NCBI GenBank assembly: GCA_964475125.1
Contig: CAYYWP010000043.1
Span: 1 to 24,700 of the forward strand
Source of the DNA: CAYYWP01 sp964475125
GTDB lineage: Bacteria > Desulfobacterota > Binatia > HRBIN30 > CADEER01
Direction: 5' to 3'
Length of the DNA: 24,700 nucleotides
The notes under the pieces: generated by a model
Databases searched by the model: none
What the model saw: only the letters and a program-made list of their open reading frames with translations
Told to the model about the DNA's origin: nothing
Program-made: the position numbers and the translations under genes
Part shown: positions 7,367-14,873 of the stretch, in pieces
Numbering within the stretch: position 1 is the stretch's first letter
Layout: each line of letters begins with the position of its first letter

Positions 7367-7669
7367 CGTCTACGTGCGTAGCCAGGCGTTTTGATCTCGC
7401 CGCCGCCACTCCCGCCGGCGGGATTGGGCGGCGGCCAGCTCGCGCGGTTTTCGTCCCCGGCCTACGAGCATCGGCCAGGGCTTATCCCGATTTGTGACGC
7501 CTGGGTCCGGCCCTACGGGCGCGAGCCGGTCAGACGCCGGCTGTTGTTAGGCAGCCAGAGCGAACGAATCGTCTGCGTTTAGTTTTCGCAGCCTGGGTTT
7601 TGGCGGGCCCCAAGTACCCGTTACACGCAACTATCGCTTCACGACCTCCGTCGAACCCAGATCGCCCCC
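7320..7669 (-). ncRNA. ssrA: Transfer-messenger RNA (tmRNA)
   Basis: A 350-nt one-piece tmRNA that rescues stalled ribosomes. The 5' end GGGGGCG pairs with 3' CGCCUCC, giving a seven-pair acceptor stem that includes the G3-U70 pair recognised by alanyl-tRNA synthetase. The D-loop hallmark GGTTCGACGG follows the 5' end, and the T-arm GGGGGTTCGATTCCCCC lies at the 3' end. The tag reading frame ends in KLNADDSFALAA and stops with TAA at 7549-7547, matching the usual ALAA ending. The codon before AAA is CGA, so the exact resume codon is uncertain. CCA is not encoded after the discriminator A (the next bases are CTC). The 3' end is overlapped by the convergent integrase gene. Confidence 0.95.
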
Positions 7670-7688
7670 GTAACGGAACGTGCGCCGA

Positions 7689-7716
7689 CCGTAACCCCGC
7701 CCGGTGCGAGGCGCAA
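7689..7716 (-). promoter_or_regulatory. Possible ssrA promoter
   Basis: On the minus strand TTGCGC (7716-7711) and TTACGG (7694-7689) are separated by 16 bases, about 20 bp before the mature tmRNA 5' end. Both boxes are poor matches to sigma-70 hexamers, but the spacing and position fit. Confidence 0.3.
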
Positions 7717-7829
7717 GGGCGCCGACCTGGCCGGCCGCCGTTTCGGCCCCGGTAACGACGTTCGCGCCCAGCCAACGCATCCAGGTCGTGAGGGCGTGTA
7801 CGACGCGCCCGTATTCCGGGGAGCGAGCC

Positions 7830-8069
7830 ATGGCGAGCCGACTGATTGCCGATCGGGCGGGGTTGTTCACCTGTGAGCTGGAAGTCAGCGCCGCGGCCTT
7901 GCGCAGCGCGCTGGAGCACGAGCGCGCCGACGAGCTGCTGCGCTGCGCCATGATCACCGCGCTGGCGGCGCTGGCCCAGGAGGGACCGTGGCCGGAGCGA
8001 GCCTTCGACCTGCTCAGCCGGCTGATGGTCGACATGCGCGCGGACGCCCTTACCGGCGAGCCGTGTTGA
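7830..8069 (+). CDS. Small hypothetical protein (79 residues)
   Basis: I do not recognise this protein. The ATG at 7830 has a GGGGAG ribosome-binding site 6 bases upstream, which decides the start over longer in-frame extensions. The sequence (MASRLIADRAGLFTCELEVS, then Ala/Leu/Glu-rich helices) looks like a compact, mostly alpha-helical cytosolic protein with no signal peptide or membrane segment. It lies alone between ssrA, which is divergent, and the convergent OprB gene. The 61-bp gap to OprB is GC-rich and has short palindromes that could form a weak bidirectional terminator. A real gene is likely but not certain. Confidence 0.5.
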   Translation: MASRLIADRAGLFTCELEVSAAALRSALEHERADELLRCAMITALAALAQEGPWPERAFDLLSRLMVDMRADALTGEPC

Positions 8070-8130
8070 GGGACGCGGCGTCGGCGGCCCGCGGTCGTCC
8101 AAGTCGGCGGGCGCCCGCGGCGGGCCCGGT

Positions 8131-9576
8131 TCAGAGCTCGATCTGAATCTGCGCACCGAGCACCAACGCGTCGGGAATGTCACCCGTACCGCCGGGGCGG
8201 ATGACGTACTGCAGGTTGGGTTCAAACTCGAACCACGGGGTCACCTGGATGGCGTACGACCACTCGAGCACCATCTCGAAGTCCTGCAGCGGCAGGCCGG
8301 CGGCGCGCTGGGCATCGCGCAGGGCGCTGGAGAAGCTGCCGTACACGATGCCGAAGAGCAGCGCGTCGTCCGGACGCGACTCGAGAGGCCCCTGCACGAC
8401 CACCCCGGCGTCGAAGAAGAAGGGGAACGGGTTGACCTCGGTCGCCGGCGCCCCGACCACGGCAATGAACGGTGTGACGCCGCGCCCCGCATCGGGCGAG
8501 CCGAAGCGCAGGAGCTGCTGATCGGCGGTGGCGTAGATGCCGCCGTTGCCGTGCACCAGGCCGGCCATCGAGTCGGAATCGAATTGCTCCGCGAAGCGCT
8601 CGAAGCGGCCGCTGTGGTAGTAGCCGCCGATGCCGTAATGGCCTGGCAGCGCCGCCGGGCCGTCGCCCCACTGCAGCTCGTACTCGGCCTCGGCGGCGAC
8701 CAGGAGGCCGTCGTTGAAGCTGAGATTGAAGTCCTCCCCGTCGGTCCGCGTGCCGTCCGGGTCGCCATCGTACACGCCGTGCTGCAGCTTCACGTCCGGA
8801 CGCGGCCGCGCCCGGGCGCGCAGGCCGAGGGAGGTGTCGGGGTATTCGGTGAAGGGGACGTTGATGGCGAGCGCGCCGGGGTTGGCGTCGATGCCGCTGG
8901 TAACGAACGGGAGGTACAGCGCCGAGGCGGCGAAGTCATCTCCCACCGACATCCGCCCGAGGCGCAGATTCAGCCGATCGTCGAGCAGCGACTGCTGCCA
9001 AGCGAGGGTCTCCAGCCGCGTGTGGGGTTGGCAGCACACCTGAGCGACGTTGAAGACGTTGCCGATGTCTTGATCGGATAGGCTGTTGCCGGCGCGTGAC
9101 GACATCGACACCTGCAGCTGCGCGCCGGGAATGCCGACCAGGCGGTCGAGGTCGAACACCAGCCCGGCGAAGATGTCGTGGAAGTAGCGCACCTTGTGAT
9201 TCTTGCCCCCCACGGGGTTGCCGAGGATGGCAGCCGTGTAGGTGATCGTCGGCGTCACGCCAGCACCGCCCAGTCGTTGGCGCCAGCCGAACCAATCGCC
9301 CGTCAGCGTCTCGCCGTGGATCCAGCGTTGGAAATCGCGCCCGAACCCGGACGCGGACGTCGAGGGCGGATCTATCGTCGCGGCCTCCTCGGCCGCGGCC
9401 GGCGGATCCGCCGCTGGCGCCGGGGCCGGCGCCGATTGTGCGCCGGCGTGGCTCGCCAGCGCGAGGAGCAACGCCAGCGTCGCGCGGCAGTGTCGCCAAC
9501 GCCTGCCGCAGGCGGCAGGCGAAGCGCATGCGGCGATGTCGCTCCGCTCGCGCCTTCGAGGACCGTAGTTCCCCAT
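8131..9576 (-). CDS. OprB-family carbohydrate-selective porin
   Basis: An outer-membrane beta-barrel porin for passive uptake of sugars or other small polar solutes. The family hallmark LTGDWFGWRQRLGGAGVTP follows the mature N-terminus. Further matches are the N-x-x-GG segment (GNPVGGKNHK), a GAQLQVSMSSRAGNSLS region, DRLNLRLGRM, and alternating hydrophobic residues ending in IQIEL, a typical barrel terminus. With ATG 9576 the protein is 481 residues, with a signal peptide whose hydrophobic core is ATLALLLALASHAGA and whose mature part starts near residue 47. The N-terminal basic region before that core is unusually long, so the true start may differ. A longer frame from TTG 9699 was judged unlikely. 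It is transcribed alone, divergent from the CtaG fusion gene. Confidence 0.88.
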   Translation of the reverse strand: MGNYGPRRRERSDIAACASPAACGRRWRHCRATLALLLALASHAGAQSAPAPAPAADPPAAAEEAATIDPPSTSASGFGRDFQRWIHGETLTGDWFGWRQRLGGAGVTPTITYTAAILGNPVGGKNHKVRYFHDIFAGLVFDLDRLVGIPGAQLQVSMSSRAGNSLSDQDIGNVFNVAQVCCQPHTRLETLAWQQSLLDDRLNLRLGRMSVGDDFAASALYLPFVTSGIDANPGALAINVPFTEYPDTSLGLRARARPRPDVKLQHGVYDGDPDGTRTDGEDFNLSFNDGLLVAAEAEYELQWGDGPAALPGHYGIGGYYHSGRFERFAEQFDSDSMAGLVHGNGGIYATADQQLLRFGSPDAGRGVTPFIAVVGAPATEVNPFPFFFDAGVVVQGPLESRPDDALLFGIVYGSFSSALRDAQRAAGLPLQDFEMVLEWSYAIQVTPWFEFEPNLQYVIRPGGTGDIPDALVLGAQIQIEL

Positions 9577-9717
9577 CCCGCGCCGCGCCACGTCCACTGC
9601 AACGTACCCTACTGCACCCAGGGAGCGGGAGCCACCGACGACCCGGTTGACAGGCCGGCGCGATTGGACGACGAGGGCGGGCGATGAGACCTGGGACAAC
9701 GCCGCACAGCGCGCTCT

Positions 9718-9746
9718 GCTCGCCCGTCGACGGACTCAGGGTGAGC
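9718..9746. repeat. Dispersed palindromic repeat, degenerate copy
   Basis: GCTCGCCC (9718-9725) and GGGTGAGC (9739-9746) form a stem with one G-U pair around the loop segment TCGACGGACTC. Arms and loop match the element at 21742-21772 closely. It lies between the OprB and CtaG-fusion genes, upstream of the latter. Confidence 0.6.
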
Positions 9747-9821
9747 GGCACGCGCCGTGCGGCGTTGCGCCAGGCCAGGGCTTCGATCGGGCGGTAACGA
9801 TACGGACGCGCGGGCGCGGAA

Positions 9822-12341
9822 ATGGGGGGATGGGTGCCGGTGAACTCCGCCGCGGAGGCTGCGCTCGCCTCTTGGCAGCTGCCATTCTGGCCAGCCGTCT
9901 TCGCGGCGCTCGGCGCCGCCCTCTACCTGCGCGGCTGGCAGGCGCTGCGGGCGCAAGTACCCGACCAGTTCGGTACGCTTCAGCTCGTCGCCTACCTGGG
10001 CGGCCTGGCGGTGGTGCTGCTCGCCGTCGCCTCGCCACTGGATGCCTTCGCCCCGCTGCTGCTGCAGGTTCACATGCTGCAGCACGCCCTGCTCACCATG
10101 ATCGCGCCGCCGCTGCTCTGGCTCGGCGCGCCGGCGCTGCCGCTGTTGCGCGGCCTGCCCGGCGACGTGGCGAAACGCGGCGTCGGCCCCTTCCTCGCCT
10201 GGCCGGCGCTGCGTCGCGCCGCGCGCGCCCTCGCACACCCGGTCGTCGGCTGGATGGCCCTGGCGCTCTGCATGGCCGTCTGGCACTTGCCCTATCCCTA
10301 CGAGTTGGCGCTGCGCAGCCCGGCCTGGCACGACCTCGAGCACGCCTCGTTTCTCACCGCCGGGCTGCTGTTCTGGTTTCCGGTCGTTCAGCCGTATCCG
10401 AGCTCGCCGCACTGGCCGCGCTGGGCGATGATTCCCTACCTGCTCCTCGCCGATCTGCAGAACACGCTGCTGGCGGCGCTGTTCGCGTTCGCCGAGCAGC
10501 CACTGTACGCGGCCTACGCCAACGCCCCGCGCCTCGCCGGCCTCGATGCCCGCACCGACCAGGCGGCGGCGGGAGCGCTGATGTGGATCATCGGCTCGGC
10601 GGCGTATCTGGCCGCGGCGGGTGCGATCCTCGTCGCCTGGCTGTCGCGGCGCGGCGTGCGCCAGTCGAACCATGCGTTCGGCGCCGCCTTCAACTCCTCG
10701 GTAAGTCCGGGGATCGGAGTGGACGGGCCCGCCGAGCCGTCGGCGAGCTCTGGGCTTAACCCAAGCGCAGCCTCGAACCCTTCAACCAGCGTGCGGGTCG
10801 GATGGTGCGGGATGGATAGCGACACAAGCTCCGCCCCGCTCATGCTGAGCCAGTCGAAGCCTGAGCGCGGCCGTTTCCCGCCGGCGGTTGGACTCCGACC
10901 GACCACCGCGACGCCGGCGCGCAGCCGAACGCATGACCGGTTCGACCTGCTGCGCGTCCCGCTGCTCGGCGCGGCGCTGCGCTCGCTCGGCGTGCGCCGC
11001 GGCTTACAGCTCACGATGCTGCTGCTGGCCGCGGCGTTGATCGCCGACGGCCTGCTCGGCCCGCAGGTGAGCCCGCTCAACCTCGCCGGCGTCCTGCCCT
11101 GGACCTACTGGCGCGGGGCGGTGGTGATCGGGTTGCTGATTCTCGGCAACGCCTTCTGCATGATCTGCCCGTTCATGCTGCCGCGCGAGCTGGCGAAACG
11201 CCTGCTGCCCGCGGCGCGTGCCTGGCCGCGCCGGCTGCGCAACAAGTGGCCGGCGGTGGCGCTGTTGGTCGCCTACCTGTGGGCCTACGAGACGTTCGAT
11301 CTCTGGGATCGACCGGCGCTGACGGCGGGGCTCGCCCTCGCCTACTTCGCCGCCGCCTTCGCCATCGACGGCCTCTTTCGCGGCGCCGCCTTCTGCAAGC
11401 ACCTCTGCCCGATCGGACAGTTCCACTTCGCGCACGCCACCGTCTCGCCCTTCGAGATCCAGGCCCGCCACCCCGACGTCTGTCGCGCCTGCGCGACCCA
11501 CGACTGCGTGCGCGGCAACGCACAGCGGCGCGGCTGCGAGCTCGAGCTGTTCATTCCCGAGAAGCGCGGCAACCTCGATTGCACGCTGTGCTTCGATTGC
11601 GTGCGCGCCTGCCCGCACGACAATGTCGGCCTGCAGGCGGTGCTGCCGGCAGCAGAACTGAGTCGCGACCCGCTGCGCTCGTCGCTGCGCCGCCTGTCGG
11701 AGCGCCCGGACATCGCCGCGCTGGCGCTGGTGTGCGTGTTCGGCGCTTTCGCCAACGCCGCCGGCATGCTCGAGCCGATGCTGGCAGCCGAACGCGCCGC
11801 GGCTGCGCGCTTCGGCCTGGAGGAGAGCGGCGCCCTCGGTGCCCTGGCGCTCCTGATCGCGCTGGTCGCCGTGCCCGCCGCGCTGGCGTGTGCCGCGGCC
11901 GGGCTGGCCCGCCGCCTGAGCGCGGCATCGCAGCCGCTGCGCACGCTGGTCTGTCGCGGCGCGCTCGCCCTGGTGCCGCTCGGCCTGGCGATGTGGAGCG
12001 CGCATTTCCTCTTCCATTTCCTGAGCGGCATCGGCAGCCTGGCGCCGGTCGTACAACGCGTCGCCGGCGACCTCGGCAGCGGCGCGCTGGGCGCCCCGGT
12101 GTGGGTGGCCTGCCCGACGCGCACGCCTGACTGGCTCACCGCGCTCGAGCTCCTCCTCCTCGGCACCGGGCTGGTGATCAGTCTGGTCGTCGGCTGGCGG
12201 ACGGCGCTCGACCTCGCCGACGGGCGCGCCGGGCGCGCGCTCCGCCTCCAGGCGCCGTGGGCATTGGTCAGCCTGCTGCTCTGGATGGCCGGGGCCTGGA
12301 TCGTTTTTCAGCCCATGCAGATGCGCGGCATGGTGCACTGA
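9822..12341 (+). CDS. Fusion of CtaG-type (Caa3_CtaG) oxidase assembly protein and CcoG/NapH-like membrane polyferredoxin
   Basis: An 839-residue inner-membrane protein in one open frame. Residues 1-280 are a CtaG (Caa3_CtaG) domain with several membrane helices and conserved histidines H84, H88, H155, H170 and H174, a family tied to cytochrome oxidase copper-site assembly. Residues 280-372 form a low-complexity linker that includes a palindromic repeat copy. Residues 373-839 are a membrane polyferredoxin with CMIC and CKHLCP motifs (C446, C449, C525, C529). Two ferredoxin cysteine sets follow: C554, C557, C562, C572 and C587, C590, C593, C597 (CTLCFDCVRACP). CcoG-type proteins are linked to copper reduction during oxidase assembly. 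A FixH/YtkA-like gene follows 26 bp later. GTG 9840 is an alternative start. Internal initiation giving two proteins is also possible. Confidence 0.85.
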   Translation: MGGWVPVNSAAEAALASWQLPFWPAVFAALGAALYLRGWQALRAQVPDQFGTLQLVAYLGGLAVVLLAVASPLDAFAPLLLQVHMLQHALLTMIAPPLLWLGAPALPLLRGLPGDVAKRGVGPFLAWPALRRAARALAHPVVGWMALALCMAVWHLPYPYELALRSPAWHDLEHASFLTAGLLFWFPVVQPYPSSPHWPRWAMIPYLLLADLQNTLLAALFAFAEQPLYAAYANAPRLAGLDARTDQAAAGALMWIIGSAAYLAAAGAILVAWLSRRGVRQSNHAFGAAFNSSVSPGIGVDGPAEPSASSGLNPSAASNPSTSVRVGWCGMDSDTSSAPLMLSQSKPERGRFPPAVGLRPTTATPARSRTHDRFDLLRVPLLGAALRSLGVRRGLQLTMLLLAAALIADGLLGPQVSPLNLAGVLPWTYWRGAVVIGLLILGNAFCMICPFMLPRELAKRLLPAARAWPRRLRNKWPAVALLVAYLWAYETFDLWDRPALTAGLALAYFAAAFAIDGLFRGAAFCKHLCPIGQFHFAHATVSPFEIQARHPDVCRACATHDCVRGNAQRRGCELELFIPEKRGNLDCTLCFDCVRACPHDNVGLQAVLPAAELSRDPLRSSLRRLSERPDIAALALVCVFGAFANAAGMLEPMLAAERAAAARFGLEESGALGALALLIALVAVPAALACAAAGLARRLSAASQPLRTLVCRGALALVPLGLAMWSAHFLFHFLSGIGSLAPVVQRVAGDLGSGALGAPVWVACPTRTPDWLTALELLLLGTGLVISLVVGWRTALDLADGRAGRALRLQAPWALVSLLLWMAGAWIVFQPMQMRGMVH
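10837..10867. repeat. Dispersed palindromic repeat inside the fusion-gene linker
   Basis: CGCTCATGCT (10837-10846) and AGCCTGAGCG (10858-10867) form a ten-position stem with one mismatch around GAGCCAGTCGA. The loop is the reverse complement, with one mismatch, of the loop at 21752-21762. The element is therefore the same repeat inverted, here read through as part of a coding linker (MLSQSKPER). Confidence 0.7.
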
Positions 12342-12367
12342 GGGCGGGTGAAACCGTCGTCCGGTCG

Positions 12368-12985
12368 ATGAAGACGGCGCGTCGGTTCACCAGCCACAAC
12401 ACCTGGGCGGATTTTTTCATCGCCGCGCTGGCGTGGCTCGCCTCCGCCGGCGCCGTGCACGCCGACGGCGGCGTGGTGCGCGCGCGCCAGATCGCCGGCC
12501 CGTACACGGTGACCGTATTCAGCGCCCCCACTCCGCTGCGCGTTGGCCTCGTCGATATCAGCGTCTTCGTTCAGGATACCGACAGCAGTGCGGCGGTGCT
12601 CGATGCGGTCGTCGACGTGATCCTGGAGGCAGCCGGTCAACCGGCGCGGGTGCTGCAGGGGTCCGCGACGCATGCCAGAGCCACGAACAAGCTGCTCTAC
12701 GCTGCGGAATTCCATCTGCCCGCCGCGGGGCGGTGGCGCGGCACGGTCACGATCCGCGCCGGCGGGAACGCTCACGCCGTGCCCTTCGAACTCGACACCG
12801 CGCCGGCGCTCCCGCCCGCTCTCGCGTCGTGGCCGTATCTGGCCGCTCCCTTCGTGGCCCTGGCGGTGTATGCGCTGAACCAATGGCTGGCGCGAGGCGC
12901 GGCGCGCGGCGACATCAGCTCGAGGCCACGATCGCCGGATTGGCATAAGGCAGGCGAAGAAAGCATGTCGTCTCTTTTCCTTTGA
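12368..12985 (+). CDS. FixH/YtkA-like membrane-anchored periplasmic protein
   Basis: A 205-residue protein. The ATG at 12368 gives a signal-like N-terminus (FFIAALAWLASAGAVHA). The periplasmic part begins GGVVRARQIAGPYTVTVFSAPTPLRVG and continues as a beta-sandwich of the FixH/YtkA (CopC-like) type, with an AAGRWRGTVTI strand before the C-terminal membrane helix (YLAAPFVALAVYALNQWL). FixH/CcoH proteins help assemble cbb3 oxidases, and YtkA-like domains are tied to copper handling. The position 26 bp after the CtaG-polyferredoxin fusion fits one operon for oxidase maturation. No oxidase subunit gene is in the window. The ribosome site is weak. The family call rests on overall pattern. Confidence 0.65.
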   Translation: MKTARRFTSHNTWADFFIAALAWLASAGAVHADGGVVRARQIAGPYTVTVFSAPTPLRVGLVDISVFVQDTDSSAAVLDAVVDVILEAAGQPARVLQGSATHARATNKLLYAAEFHLPAAGRWRGTVTIRAGGNAHAVPFELDTAPALPPALASWPYLAAPFVALAVYALNQWLARGAARGDISSRPRSPDWHKAGEESMSSLFL

Positions 12986-13059
12986 TTTTGGCACTTGGTT
13001 CATGGTTTGGACTTCTGGGTTTGACGGCGCTCGCTCCCGCAGGATCAGGAGGTCGTGAC

Positions 13060-14775
13060 ATGGTGCAAGCGTGCAGGGCATGGCTCGGCGGCTCTCTTCT
13101 CGCCGTGCTGTTGGTGGGTTGCGACGGCAGCAACTTCGGGCCGGTTCCCACCGGAACTCCGACCTCGACACCAACTCCGACTCCCGCACCGGCGGCGTGC
13201 TCGGTAGGCGAAGTCGGTCCGGTGGTCATCACCACGGGCGGGGTGTGCGGCGGTGTCGAGACGGTTGCCGGGCAAGGCAACGTGAACCTGTACCTCGGCA
13301 TTCCCTTCGCCGAATCCACCGCTGGCGCCAATCGGTGGCAGCCCCCGGTTCCCAAGGCCCCGTGGCAGGGCAACATTCGGGCCCTGCAGTACGGCGATAT
13401 CTGCCCGCAGACCGCGACGGTGTCGGGGCTGCCGCCGACCAGTGAAGACTGCCTGTCGGTCAACGTCTGGTCACCCGTGGGCGCCTCCGGCCGGCCGGTG
13501 ATGGTGTTCATCTACGGCGGCGCCTTCGTGGACGGCGCCAGCGCCATACCGATTTACGACGGCGCTTATCTGGCGGCGCTGCACGACACCGTCGTCGTCA
13601 CCCTCAACTACCGCCTCGGCGCCCTCGGTTTCTTGGCCGGGATCGGCGGCTTGACCGGAAACTACGGCATCCTCGACCAGCAATTGGCCCTGCGATGGGT
13701 GCAAGACAACATCGCGGCGTTCGGCGGCGATCCCGCCAAAGTCACCATCTTCGGCGAGAGTTCCGGCGCGATGTCCGTCGGCCTGCACATGCTGTCGGCG
13801 CCGGCGAGCCGGGGCCTGTTCACCGCCGGGATGATGGAGAGCAATCCCCTGGGTCTCCCCTACAAGAGCATGGAGCAGGCCACCGCGATCGGGCAGGCGT
13901 TCCTGAACCTGCTCAAATGCAGCGACGTCGACTGCCTGCGCGCCGTGCCGGCGGACACCATTGTCGCCATGCAGGAGGACTCGTCGCTGGCCTTCTTTCT
14001 GTTCGTCTTTGGCCTCGATTCGCTGCTCATCTGGGCGCCGGTCGTCGACGGCACGGTCATCGCCACACAACCGGTGGCGGCCGCGATGGACGGCGGGCTC
14101 GACCGCCCCGCGCTACTCGGCACCAACCGCGATGAAGGGGTGCTCTTCATTTACGGCTCGTCCCAATTCGAAGGGCTCACCAAGCAGAATTACGAGATCT
14201 TGATGTGTGATGTCTTCGGCGACACCGACGGCTGTGAAGTCATCCAGGAGTACCCGGCGACCGACCAGACCGCCCAGGCCACACTGTCGCAGATGGTCAA
14301 CGACTATCTGTTCTTTTGCGCCAATCAGTTCGTGGCGCGACTGGCCACGCCGTCTCCATACGCCTACCAGTTCACCCACGTGTCCTCGTTCAATATCTGG
14401 CCGCAGGTGCCACTATGCGCCACCAGCGTCTGCCACGGCGCGGAGCTTCCGTTCGTCTTCCGCACGCTGTCCTTCTTCATGCCGACGATGGGGGAGATTA
14501 CGCTCTCCGACCAGATGGCGGCCTATTGGGGCAACTTCGGACAGCCGGGACACGACCCCAACGCCGGGCGGACGGTGCCGCTGCAATGGCCGCCGTTCAC
14601 GCCGCAGGATGAGACGTACCTGATTCTGGACATTCCGCCGCACACCACTGAGAGCAGCAGCTTGCCGCACAAGTGCGACTTCTGGGACGGCATCGGCTAT
14701 ATCGTCAATCCGCACCAGCTCGACCGTCCACCCGGAAGGGGACCGGGAGGGAAGTGTCCGTCGGCGTGTTCCTGA
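13060..14775 (+). CDS. Lipoprotein type-B carboxylesterase
   Basis: A 571-residue esterase of the carboxylesterase/cholinesterase alpha/beta hydrolase family. It is anchored by a lipoprotein signal (lipobox LLVGC, Cys21) and followed by a Thr/Pro-rich linker (residues about 31-46). The catalytic triad is visible: Ser234 in FGESSGA, Glu359 in NRDEG and His459 in CHGAELPF. Family motifs EDCLSVNVWSP and VFIYGGAFVDG (oxyanion hole) are present. The start is fixed by AGGAGG 7 bases before ATG 13060; an upstream in-frame TTG lacks such a site. It probably hydrolyses esters at the cell envelope; the substrate is unknown. The gene converges with the glycosyltransferase gene to its right. Confidence 0.92.
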   Translation: MVQACRAWLGGSLLAVLLVGCDGSNFGPVPTGTPTSTPTPTPAPAACSVGEVGPVVITTGGVCGGVETVAGQGNVNLYLGIPFAESTAGANRWQPPVPKAPWQGNIRALQYGDICPQTATVSGLPPTSEDCLSVNVWSPVGASGRPVMVFIYGGAFVDGASAIPIYDGAYLAALHDTVVVTLNYRLGALGFLAGIGGLTGNYGILDQQLALRWVQDNIAAFGGDPAKVTIFGESSGAMSVGLHMLSAPASRGLFTAGMMESNPLGLPYKSMEQATAIGQAFLNLLKCSDVDCLRAVPADTIVAMQEDSSLAFFLFVFGLDSLLIWAPVVDGTVIATQPVAAAMDGGLDRPALLGTNRDEGVLFIYGSSQFEGLTKQNYEILMCDVFGDTDGCEVIQEYPATDQTAQATLSQMVNDYLFFCANQFVARLATPSPYAYQFTHVSSFNIWPQVPLCATSVCHGAELPFVFRTLSFFMPTMGEITLSDQMAAYWGNFGQPGHDPNAGRTVPLQWPPFTPQDETYLILDIPPHTTESSSLPHKCDFWDGIGYIVNPHQLDRPPGRGPGGKCPSACS

Positions 14776-14786
14776 TTCACGGGAAT

Positions 14787-14806
14787 AGCCCCTGGCCATC
14801 GGGGCT
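14787..14806. terminator. Candidate hairpin between convergent genes
   Basis: AGCCCC (14787-14792) and GGGGCT (14801-14806) form a six-pair stem with an 8-nt loop, 12 bp after the esterase stop and before the convergent glycosyltransferase end. There is no T-run on either strand, so intrinsic termination is doubtful. Confidence 0.3.
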
Positions 14807-14873
14807 CGTGCGGTGACCCGACACAATCCGTCGTCTGTGTACTACCGTCGACGCCTCGGATCGGGCGCTGGCC

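Noticed and set aside
7530..8225. Minus-strand open frame of about 230 codons next to and over the tmRNA
   Set aside because: It covers the tmRNA 5' half and overlaps the small plus-strand gene. The translation is Arg/Pro-rich with no recognisable domain.
9577..9699. N-terminal extension of the OprB-like porin to TTG 9699
   Set aside because: It would put over 70 residues before the signal-peptide core. ATG 9576 is more plausible.
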